From Cryptomeria japonica (Eukaryota; Streptophyta; Pinopsida; Cupressales; Cupressaceae): DNA of 64,000 bases. Numbering within the stretch: position 1 is the first letter of the stretch; each line of letters begins with the position of its first letter. The stretch is taken from contig NC_081409.1 in assembly GCF_030272615.1 (NCBI RefSeq), positions 647,128,468-647,192,467 of the forward strand. The letters are read 5' to 3'. Of this stretch, positions 47,154-57,346 are shown one piece after another. A program made the translations under genes and the position numbers. The notes under the pieces are model-generated. The model ran no database searches, was not told the origin of the DNA, and saw nothing but the letters and a program-made list of their open reading frames with translations.

Positions 47154-48885
47154 ATCATTGGATGTTAAGAATAATGTTGATAATTTTTATTATGTTGAAG
47201 GCTTAAAGAATAATATTTTAAGTGTAGGTTAGATGGTGGATAGAGGATTTCATTTGCAATTCAAGGATGGAAAATTTAAGATCATTAATAAATCTGGATT
47301 GGAGATTACTTCCAGAACTCAGAGTAATAGAAATATCTTTCATTTGAACTCCAGTGAGAAGGCTTGCTTGATTTCTTGGATTGATGAAAGTTAGCTATGG
47401 CATAAGAGGATGTGCCATGTGAATTTTGATTGCATAGTAAAGATCAGTTCAATAGCGGCTGTCAAAGATTTGCCCAAGATTGTTAAACCTCATAATTCTG
47501 TATGTAGAGAATGTCAAATGGGTAAGCAAGTTAGAACTGATTTCAAAAGTGAACATGATAAATCTAATGAAATTATTGATCTTATTCATAGTGATTTGTG
47601 TCGACTGGAAAGGACTAAAATTTTTCAAGGTGATAGACATTTTATGTTACTTATTGATGACTATTCTAGAATGATGTGGGTAGCCTTTCTGAAAGAGAAA
47701 TCTAAAGCTTTTGCAAAATTAAAAATCTTTAAGGCTATGGTTGACACTAAGATTGTTAGGGTTCCCACAAATATTGAGAGGGGGGGAGGGGGGTGAATGA
47801 GTATTTGATCGGTAATAAGATTTACTTAAAATAAAACATGCAGAACATAAAGTAACAGTGTACTGGTATGCAAGAATTAATGTAATAAACATAATAAAAA
47901 ACATCCACATGAAAAGAACACCATAACACAAGATGTTTAACGAGGAAACCCGGTGTCGTGAAAACCTTGATGGGATTTGTGACCCACAATATTCACTTAC
48001 TGGCCAATAAGAGAATATTACTTACAATAGGGGCCTGTACATGCAGGAAGGCCAACTGCCTAGAGCACACTGCTCAGAAAGAAGTCACACTGACTTACAA
48101 TGAGGATTATGCTAATCCACTATTCTGTACTGCTTTATAATAGCATCTTCAATGCCAGATTCAGTACCGGTTCTTGCTCTATTCTTTACATATACCCTTG
48201 ACCTATAATTCGCACATTAGGTCTGTCTCATAATTTTCTTTTTGCTTCCTTACCCATCCCTACAAATGTCTATAATGATCTCTTTTATATACAAGAGTCA
48301 TTTTACAATTTGCCAAGTCAGCTTACAATAATAAACAAAATATTACATATCAAAAATCTTGTTGGCCTCTATGCCGATATACATCTTTTCTTCTGTGTCG
48401 GTGCCGGTGTCAGTGTAGAGTGGTCATGTTGATGTCGGTGCACTGTCTTGCTTGAATAATGCTTTGCCAGTAGAATGTCTTGTCGGTGCCATAGGATTGC
48501 AAGGTTGACATCAATGACAAAACCTTCAATCACACACAATGTCTCATTGGAGTGTCCATATGCCAATAGAGACAAGATTGAAGATAAAGTGCTCAAGATC
48601 ACATCATGGTAGTGAGTTTACATCCAGTGTGTTCAACAACTTTTGTGAAAGGAATGGTATTAGGAGACAACTTTCTGCACCTAGAACCCCACATCAGATC
48701 AGATTGGTGGAAAGAAATAACAAAATAATTTTGGATGCTGCAAGGACTATGATGACTAAAGCTAAGTTACCTGATATCTATTGGAGAGAGGTTGTCAATA
48801 CCTCCATATACACTTTCAACAGAGTACACATTAGAGGTGATACTAGTAAGACACCTTATGAACTATGATTTGGTCATACTCCTAC
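47154..48885 (+). pseudogene. pol: Integrase piece, array unit 5, split by a solo LTR
   Basis: Left part to 47753 has WHKRMCHVN, CRECQMGK and HSDLC followed by R instead of GP. The right part resumes at 48575 with SRSHHGSEF, TPHQ and ends YEL, then TGA. It is the copy that continues into the remainder of element A, so it marks the right edge of the amplification. Confidence 0.87.
47754..48574 (-). mobile_element. Solo Copia LTR inserted in array unit 5
   Basis: On the minus strand it starts TGTCTCTATTGGC and ends CCCTAACA. AGAT (possibly AAGAT) flanks both sides. Removing it restores the integrase sequence of the other units. It contains the Copia LTR end signature (poly-C/TCTCAA, reverse strand) and a conserved leader phrase around GGAAACCCGG, but no internal region or partner. 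Absent from the other four units, so it arrived after amplification. Confidence 0.82.
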
Positions 48886-50891
48886 TATCAGATATTTCAT
48901 AATTTTTGGAAGCAAATGTTATATTAGAAGAGGTGATGCATTAGGAAAGTTTGATCCTAGAAGTGATGAAGGAATATTTTTGGCTTATTCTACTAAGAGC
49001 AAAGTATAAAGATGTTATAATAGAAGATTAAATAGGATATTGGAAAGCATAAATGTCAAGGTGGATGAGCATGGCAGTAATCAGATCAGAGCATATGATT
49101 ATGGACTAGAAGATGAATCTATTAGACCTGAACTCATAATGCAAGAATTAGTTTAGAACAGTGAATTTGTGACATCGATAACATCAAAAAATTCAACAGT
49201 GATAGAGGAACAACAAAATGAGTCAACAAATCAAGAAAATTCAAAGACTCCCAGGTATGTAAAGATAAATCATTCTTAAGATCAGATTATTGGAGGAAAG
49301 GTATGATGACTAGGAGAAGGTTAACTACTGAAGAGGTATGTTTAATTTCTCAAATTGAATCATAATCTTTCATTGAAGCAAGTCAGGATGAAAATTTGTT
49401 AAAAGTAATGGAAGATGAATTAGATCAGATTGAAAAGAATAAGACATGGGAACTTTTACCTAGACTTAAAGACAAGAACATTGTTCGAACTAAATGGGTT
49501 TTCAAGAACAACTTGAATGAGGAAGGTCAAGTGGTGAGGAACAATGTTAGATTGGTTTGCAAAGGTTATTCACCAGAAGAATGAATTGATTATGGGGAAA
49601 CTTATGTCCCAGTTGCTAGAATTGAAGCGGTAAGATTTTTCTTGCTTATGCTACATACAAGAACTACAAAGTATATCAGATGGATGACAAATGTGCTTTT
49701 ATGAATGGAGATCTTGAAGAGGAAGTTTACATTGAACAACATGATGGATTATCTTTATCAGAAGATAAGGACATGGTTTGTAGATTGAAGAAAGCTTTAT
49801 ATGTTCTAAAACAACTCCTTAGAGCATGGTATGATATATTGGATAAGTCTCTTTCAAAGCTTGGTTTCAATAAAGGTAATGTTGATAGTAACTTATATTA
49901 CAAGATTGAGCATGATGACATATTTATTATTGAAGTCTTTGTGGATGATATCATTTTTTGAGGAGAAGAAGGTCTATGCATGAAATTTGCTAATGATATG
50001 AAGAATGAACTTGAAATGTCTATGATTGGTGAGATGAAATTTTTCTTAGGTTTGCAAATTACTCAGACTGATAAAGGTATTTTCATTTGTCAAACTAAGT
50101 ATGTGAAGGATTTACTTAAGAAATTTGGACTTGAGAATTCTAAACCTGTCGGTACTCCTATGATAATCGATTGCAAATAGTAAAAGGATGATGAATCACC
50201 TAAGGTGAACCCGAGCAGATTCAAATCAATGATTGGTGGTTTGTTATACCTAACTAAAACAAGACATGATATAATGAATGTTGTTTGTATTACTTCTAGT
50301 TTTCAGGTAGATCCTAGAGAAACTCATGATATTGTTGTCAAGAGAATATTCAGATATTTGGTAGGTACAATAGACCTTGGGTTATGGTATCCAAAGAATG
50401 AAGACATCACATTATGTGCATTTACAAATTATGACTGGGTAGGAGATGTGGATGACCAGAAGAGAACTACTGGCAGCGCATTCTTTCTCGGGAAGAAGTT
50501 GGTTTCATGGTTTAGTAAAAAACAATCATGCACTTCATTGTCTACAACTGAAGCATAATATGTTGTAGCTACTACCAACTGTACTCAAATTTTATGGATG
50601 AAACAAATGTTAAAGGATATAAGGGTAGGATATGATGAGCCTATTGTTATTCACTATGATAATACTACTGCTATTGATATGTTAAAGAATCTGGTATTTC
50701 ATTCCAAATCAAAACACATTTCTATAAGGTATAATTTCTTGAAGGAAAAGGTTGAAGCAAAGGAATTCATATTGGTTTATGTGCCTACTAAGGAACAAAT
50801 TGCAGATATTCTAATGAAGTCATTGCCTGAAGACACTTTTGAATATCTCAAAGATCAGTTGGTGGTTACCAACCCTCCGGAAGAGACTTAG
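48886..50891 (+). pseudogene. pol: Copia integrase C-part, RT and RNase H, element A (broken)
   Basis: Continues the integrase with FIIFGSKCYIRRGDALGKFD. RT shows EKNKTWELLPRL, RTKWVFKNNLNEEG, VYQMDDKCAFMNG (first catalytic Asp present) and EVFVDDIIF (FVDD for YVDD), then MKFFLGLQITQTDKGIF and PVGTPM. RNase H shows AFTNYDWVGDVDDQKRTTG, LSTTEA followed by a stop, HYDNTTAIDMLKN and KEQIADILMKSLP. It ends at TAG after PPEET. At least seven stops or frameshifts. Confidence 0.88.
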
Positions 50892-51149
50892 TGATGCAAG
50901 GATGCATCAATCCATGAGTTTATTAGACATACTTTTCTTATCCAGGTTGATGAAGATGGTGTTGCTACTCAAGGGGAGTAGTCAGTTATTTGGTTCTTTA
51001 TTCTTGGTTTAGTATCTATCCTTTATCATTGATGTCAAAGGGTGAGAAGGTATTCATGTGAAAATTGCTAGATCTTTTGATGGTTTTGGAGTTTGTTGGC
51101 ATTCCTTGGCACTTGGATATTTTTCACATTTAGTGTTGCCATCAATGCC

Positions 51150-51160
51150 AAAGGGGGAGA
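51150..51160 (+). other. Polypurine tract of element A
   Basis: AAAGGGGGAGA, one base before the 3' LTR. A second CAAAGGG block about 110 bp upstream repeats the same wording and is not next to the LTR. Confidence 0.85.
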
Positions 51161-51161
51161 T

Positions 51162-52388
51162 TGTTGGTAATATGTTGGATTTGGTTAAGCATTGTCATTG
51201 ATGTCAACTCTGTATCTCGGTTTGAGACTATCCCGCTTCAATCTATCCTGATTAGTCTTGGTGATCTTTTTGATTTTGGTTGTGATTCTGATCTAGTATG
51301 ATCAGACCTCTAGAATCTATTTTGGATGCTTATTCTAATGGTTATATGCTTTCTATATTCTTGTGATTTCATTATTTGGTTATCTCTTTTGGTATTTTTG
51401 TTTATCGGTTGGTTTATGCCTTTACCGTCTAGCTTTTGGCTTCACCAGCTTTTGGCATTCCTGGTTAGCTTTACTGGTATGTTGTTTTGGTGATTTGGTT
51501 AGTGGATTTTGGGTCCGACTTATGGAATCAGTTTCTTTCATGTTGTTGGTGCTTCTTGACTATATCCCAAGAATTTAATGACTTTGCATTGGATGGTGTG
51601 CTATTTTGGTGGTCCTATTTGGATTCGGTTAAACTTTCACTAAGGGTTTCTATCGTCAAGTAAAGCATTTTGGATTTTGGTCTTAGCGGAATCCTCAATA
51701 GATATAATTGTTTGGTAACTTGATTTAGGCCCATGCTATGTAATGTAAATCATAATATTGGTCTAGTGGTATCATGTGATGTAATTTTGTAATTATGGGT
51801 TTAGGGTTTAGTCGACCTTGTCAATAAGGTTGATGATTTGTATTTATAGGTGACCTATTCATGTTGATAGATATGAGATGGTCATGGTTGGTTAAGACTA
51901 CATTATCAGATGAAGGATTAAATGCGAATAAAGTCATATCATTCTGCTAAAGGTTGGAAAGGTTTTGTATTGTAGAGCACACATTAGTGCTTAATGATAA
52001 ATGTATCCGACATTAGTAGATGCTACTTTCACAATTCATTGTTTTGCGGATTGTAGTCCGATGATTTTGTAAGTCAGTGAGACTTCCCTTTGTGATGAGC
52101 AGTGTGCTCTAGGTTGTTGGCCTTTTTGCATGTATAGACCCCATTATAATTGTTCACAATACTATTGCAAAGTATTCATCTAATTGTGGGTAGGGTTTCC
52201 CACCGTGGTTTTTCTATTTTTGGGTTTTCCACGTCAAATATAGGTGCTATGTGTGTTGTGCTTCTATGTTATATTCTTCATTGGGTTGTGCTCTAGTTTA
52301 AGGTTTATAATTGAATTGATTGTTCTTATTATTAGTAAACTAATTCACCCCACTCTTAGTTTATTGTCGATAATAGTGCATTCCAATA
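51162..52388 (+). repeat. 3' LTR of Copia element A
   Basis: Starts TGTTGGTAATATG after the polypurine tract and ends TTCCAATA, a mutated CCAACA. Same order of blocks as 3-1195: GTCATTGATGTCAAC, TGTATTTATAGG, a leader with GTGGTTTTTC, and the poly-C block reduced to CACCCCACTCTTAG. Confidence 0.88.
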
Positions 52389-53490
52389 ATTATATACCGG
52401 TTAGTTGGAAAGGAAGTTGAGGAAACTTGTAGAGTTGTTCAGATCACTGAACATGAGGCAGTGCAAGGCTTGCAAGCATAATAGTGAACCTAGAGCTTGA
52501 GCTTGAGGTAGTTAGTGGGTGGAGACTTGAACAAATTGTCGAACCAAGGTAGGCTATAGGGTGGACTAGTAGATCATCGAGGAGAGGCAACCAAAATCTA
52601 TAGTCAGACCGTTGAACCCCTGAGGTAGTTTCAAGTACCTATTGACAGATCATCAAACTAGATCAAGTGATAGGACTCACTTTTCAATTAACCCTAAGAG
52701 TCTAATGCAGGAGCACTAGAGTAGTTTAAACCAGCACCTTGATTTTGATCCTGGTGAGACATTGATCCCGATATTGGCTTGGTATTGGTATGTTCTTACC
52801 AGTTGGTTTTCTAGTGTATGGAACGAAGATGAATTAGGTTGCAGATGGTTCTCGTAACTTTTGGATCACTAAGCGATGTTATTTTGGGCCTTGTGTGATG
52901 TTCCCAAAGGACCGCAAGAAGTTTTATGTATTTGAAGATGTTCTTGGTGGTTTGGGCTGACATGTTATCATTTGTATGTTTCATTATGAACCAGTTGGTC
53001 TTTGGCCAACTTGATTGAGTTGTTATTGCTTGCGGATGGTATAAAGGGAAAGTTTAGAGATTCATTTTGTAGGACAACACTTGGAGAAAGTAGAGACTAA
53101 CCAAAGATGTAGTTTCTAACTAGATTTTGGTCTTGGGGGACTGAAGTCCGAATCAGTGTAGACTATTACCGGAGACTGATTTGTCAAGTAGAAGATCTGC
53201 GGATCTTAGATTTATGTTGTATGGATTGTTTTGTAATCCTGTGTTGTGGTCCAACATGTGTAGTAATTGAAGGCTTATGTAATTCTTTAAATAATTATAA
53301 TGATGGATTTATTTGTTACCTATTATATCTTGTGGTCCTTCTACCGGTTAGGGATGTTTACTAGTTATATCTTGTGATCTATTATCGGTTATCAGTATCT
53401 TGCATAGTGTTTTGTGTTATGTCGGTATCTTTCATGGTGTTTTGTGTTATGAGCTGAAATGCAGGGATTTCCTTCATTGGATCTCCCTAC
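52389..53490. other. Unassigned DNA to the right of element A
   Basis: No coding frame. TATAAAGG at 53040-53047 followed by leader-like sequence suggests an old LTR fragment, but I see no partner, termini or target duplication. Confidence 0.25.
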
Positions 53491-53641
53491 CTTGACTATG
53501 TCAGCATCTGTGAAAAATCCAAGAAATAAGTCAATATTATAGGGGTCAGTTTGTCATGGATTCAACTTTCTAGCATCCCACTTTATCCTTGGAGGCCTAA
53601 ATAAAGCCAACCTTCTCCTATATAGGTTTTTCATTACTTTT

Positions 53642-53870
53642 TTATTCTGCATCTAACTCTTGTGGGTTAATAGCCCAATCCATATTGGGATTAAGCATGA
53701 AAATCTTATTAACGACATACCTTGTGATTTTGGTGAGCCTGCCACCCTCACCTACCACAATATCTCTAGTATTTGGCTTGTAGTTTGCAATAATGGTAGT
53801 GATTGATTTAGTGTTTGCATACAAATTTGGCACCACAAGTCTCCCCAAATTTTAATTCTATATGTTTAAA
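53642..53870 (-). pseudogene. Second fragment of family X
   Basis: Reads NLGRLVVPNLYANTK, RDIVVGEGGRLTKI and LNPNMDWAINPQEL. The first copy (about 9.8-10.0 kb) reads DLGKLVVPN, SRVIRGNGVELLLTI and LYNPSTTLIRVDLNEI at matching spacing. Both are on the minus strand. The fragment stops after about 68 codons and no further X domains follow downstream. Confidence 0.45.
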
Positions 53871-55577
53871 ATTGGTACCCTTTCTTTCTTCTTGTTATAT
53901 CCTCTTCTCTATAGGCTAAAACCCCATGGTAGGATCAATGCATCCCTAATAATGGCTGAGTGATTGATAATGAACTCATCAGGTCTGGATCTTGGTTTTG
54001 AGCTCTTCTATGTTTCAGATGAGCTAGGAAGATTAGAAATTAGCTCCTCTAAAAACTTCCTCTTTCCCAAACCTGAGCATTCTATCATTTCTAGGGTTAG
54101 GGTTTACCCAAGCTCACTGAGACAACAACTTATGGCTCCAAAACTAGGCTCAGATTACAACTTGAGCATTCAAAGCTTTATATGCACTGAAGAAACATGG
54201 AAGGAAATAGGAAGGATATAGCTAGTGAAACAAGAATATTGTGACAACCCTTATCAAATAAACCCTAATTAAGATAGTAAGGAATTACAAAGAGATTCAA
54301 GGCATATCCAGAGCACTATAAATGTGAAATTGACCAAAGATAGTACTAATATAGACGAGGAAATTTGGATCATGACAGGAAATTGAACTCATTTATTGTA
54401 GGCACGTAGGCTAGTGTAATGGCGGGAGATAGTCGTTACAATTCATATTTGAACGTTGGGGCCCCAACATCAAAATCGAGGTCAGTCGACGACAAATAAA
54501 AATTTGGCACGTAGAAATTTAATTGATTTTATTCACCATCATCCTTTCAATTTTTTCTCGACACTACAAAATTATCTTGATTGCACATTTTTGTTCAATC
54601 GTGTAATGGCACAAAGATCACAATTGTTGATCCACTACAAAGGTATCTCCCTTTATCCCACTTTAAGGATGAGAGCACGAGACCCACATCTTTATTACAT
54701 GGCCCAACCATCGATTTGTGCATGTTTTTATTGGACCATGATATCTAAACTCATCCCTCTGTGGGACCCATATGCCACATTCACAGCGGAGTTAACCCTA
54801 GCATATATTTTCAATCAATAGCGTAATCGCACGAGCATCCTGTATGTCGATCTCATGCAAGGTGATGACACATTAGTTTATTTAGGAATCAAGCATATGG
54901 GCCCCACCTCTCCACCATGTCACCATGTCTTCCAAATGTCTTATGTCTATTTTCCCAAGGATGTGCCATCACCACTGGTAGGTCCCACGCATCATGTAAG
55001 GGGGCGGGATTACAACATTAGCTTCTATAAGTAGGTCCAACTAGTCACACAATCATGCATTAATCTAGGTCATTAGATTGATGAAAATGATTCTTCATTT
55101 AGTGCAGTGAATATTACCAAAATATCGAGCCCACTTAGTTCATGTGTCTACAAGTACCTATTAGGCTACCATTCATTGGTCCACCTGGAATGTGACTTGT
55201 TCAAGAGGGTCCCATATGCTAAATAAGCAGGTGGGGTTGTAGAGTTAGGTAAAATATATTTTTAGTTTAATCTCCAACCATGCTATAATTTTGGTCCTAG
55301 ATTTGTCCAAAGGTGCATGAAGATAGGAGGTCTGGGAAAGTAAGGTGGCCATATGGCTAACATAAAGGGGTTGATCATCAAAATGATGTGATTGGCATAA
55401 GTGATAACTTAAAACACCAGGAACTGATTATTGAGGGTCACTGTGTAGATATAACAAAAGATAAATGAAACAACACCAAGGTTTAGGGTTTAAGGGCTTT
55501 AGACCTAAGATATTGTAAGAGACATAGACCCTAGACCTACGCTAGACAAAATTTTCAAAACACATCCCAACATCCTC
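53871..55577. other. Unassigned stretch between X fragment and G2
   Basis: The first 380 bp are probably X leader sequence. The rest has several GGGACCCAT/GGTCCCA-like words but no coding frame, terminal repeat or target duplication that I can support. No G2 5' LTR is found here. Confidence 0.3.
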
Positions 55578-57270
55578 ATGAGAAGAAGTTATAGAATTAA
55601 GACTTCCCAAGGTTTAATTACTGAGAGTATGGAGCCTAATTTTGATAAATTGCCCCATGAGTATATTGATGGTTCTTCCAATATTATAAATGATGTCCCT
55701 ATTTATCGTCATTATTTTCATAATTCTCATGATGTGGATGAATCACTAACTAGGGTTTTCGTTGACCAATTAGAGAAGATTGACAATCAATTTGAAAATC
55801 TTCAACAGTGGACGAGTCAATAATACCTGAAAAATTGAAGCTCTCCCATTGATTAAAGGATTGAAAATAATGGTTCAAAGTGATAAACTTTGTGTTGATG
55901 TGTTGTGTGGTATTTCTCATATTGTGGATACTAATATTATGCCTATGAAGAGCTGTGCTAAAGTCATTGGTTATACACAACCTCCTAGTCAAGTTAATCA
56001 ATCCATTCCTATGACTTCCCCTATGGCACGTGTTCCCACCTTTACATCAAACATCACGGCTACCTCTACATAAAATTTAATACCTACAAGTGTTAGTCAA
56101 GGGGGCAACTATAATCATAATCCCTTCATGCCACCTCATATGAGTCTTCCATTTGTTACACAATATTCTCCCATACCTACCTATCATAGTGTTCTACCTC
56201 CTTATTCTCAACCCCCACCTTCATATAATAATATCTCTAGACCTTATTCCTAAGGTCCTACTTCCTTCAATAATGTTACCCATATTTATCAATCCAATAT
56301 GTCCAATTACAATCCTTCTATTGAACCTACCATCAATAGTCTAGCCCAAACAATGTCTTCCTTACAACAACAAATTGCTTCTATGAATAAATCTAAGTGT
56401 AATTTGCTCACATTTGATGTAGCGAGCCCATTATCCAATGACAATGTCTGAGTTGTCCCTCCTAAACATGTATAAGTCTTTCAATTGGAGCTCTATAATG
56501 GAAAAGGTGATCCCTTGAATCATGTGAAAATATTTCAAACTTTGTGTAGTGACTTTGCAATGATAAACTTTGTGTAGTGAATTTGTGTAGAACACTAAGG
56601 GATAAAGCTTTGCAATGATATTGTTCTTTGCCTCCTTATTCTATTACTTATTTTCAACAATTAGCTAATACTTTTTTTCAACAATTTCATAGTAATATTG
56701 GTCCTAAGATTACTTTGACTGATTCGATGCATTGAAAGAAGGTGTTAAAGAAAAAGTGATTGATTTTATTGGTAGATATAAGCATTTGTATTCTCAAATT
56801 TATTTTCCTGTGCCTAATCAATATATTCAAAGAATTTTAATTTCTAATTTGCAAAAAGATATTAGGGATGAACTTCTCTTTTCTAAATTTACTTTCCTTA
56901 CATAGTTGTGTGCAGTACTTCACAATTATCACCTTATCGTGAGTCCATCAGAACAATCATCTTCAATGGATCCAACTAATAAAAGAAAAATTTCTCAATA
57001 ACATTTTGCAAAGTTCAAATCAAATATGGGACTCATCAATTTCAATGACAACAACAACACTCAAGTAGCAGCTACAATAGGTGTGTCTCCTGTGTCCAAG
57101 TACTCTAGAAAAGAATTCAGTCCTCTAAATGAATCTTTACATTGTATTATATCACAATTGTTTCAAAGGAATGTGGCTAAAATTCCCCCCCCTATTAAAC
57201 TAATTGATACAACTAAGCCTTTTTCACTTTCCTTTGATCCCAAAGCTTTTTTGCCAATATCATCAACAAC
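55578..57270 (+). pseudogene. gag: Gypsy Gag of G2 (broken)
   Basis: N-terminal frame MRRSYRIKTSQG to QQWTSQ, then in other frames a Pro/Tyr/Asn/Ser-rich stretch, a short coiled-coil-like SLAQTMSSLQQQIASMNK, and the Retrotrans_gag region: LELYNGKGDPLNHVKIFQTL, CSDFAM, then a duplicated or scrambled spot near 56550-56600 (AACTTTGTGTAG repeated), and IQRILISNLQKDIRDELLF. It ends with HRNVAKIPPPIKL-like sequence near 57200. Many stops and shifts. No CCHC knuckle seen. Confidence 0.7.
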
Positions 57271-57346
57271 CTAGTATTGACACTAAAAAGTGTTATTCCT
57301 TGAGAAGTAAGATTTAAGACTTGATTGATATAAAAATATTATATCT

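Larger units (their letters stand above)
39700..48885. repeat. Five-copy tandem array of a chimeric 1.68-kb pol unit
   Basis: Unit boundaries: 39700, 41356, 43035, 44709, 46387, ending 48885. Lengths are 1656, 1679, 1674, 1678 and, after removing an inserted solo LTR, about 1673 bp. Each unit is an antisense RNase H/RT piece of about 575 bp, a spacer of about 190 bp and a sense pre-integrase/integrase piece of about 910 bp. At every internal junction CATACTCCTAC of the integrase meets ATACTCAAATG of the antisense RNase H. At the left edge RNase H continues to its natural end, and at the right edge the integrase continues into element A, exactly as a tandem duplication predicts. Confidence 0.95.
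3..52388 (+). mobile_element. Copia element A, outermost, split by nested insertions
   Basis: Ty1/Copia LTR retrotransposon whose two halves are about 38 kb apart. The left half has the LTR, primer site, gag and start of protease. The right half has pre-integrase, integrase, RT, RNase H, polypurine tract and 3' LTR. The peptide stops near GKGNI on the left and resumes as SLDVKTN on the right, so almost nothing was lost at the split. ATAT or AATAT is seen at both edges of the split (2553-2556 and 40444-40447), which fits a short target duplication. The two LTRs align along their length but differ by many substitutions and indels, so the insertion is old. Its own flanking target duplication cannot be tested because the window starts 2 bases before the LTR. 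Confidence 0.85.

Noticed and set aside
39700-48885. Array read as five separate Copia insertions
   Set aside because: The joints are identical in all units, no LTRs or target duplications lie between units, and the outer edges fit a tandem duplication.
39700-48885. Regular spacing taken as a CRISPR-like array
   Set aside because: Units are 1.68 kb, coding-derived and plant retroelement in origin.
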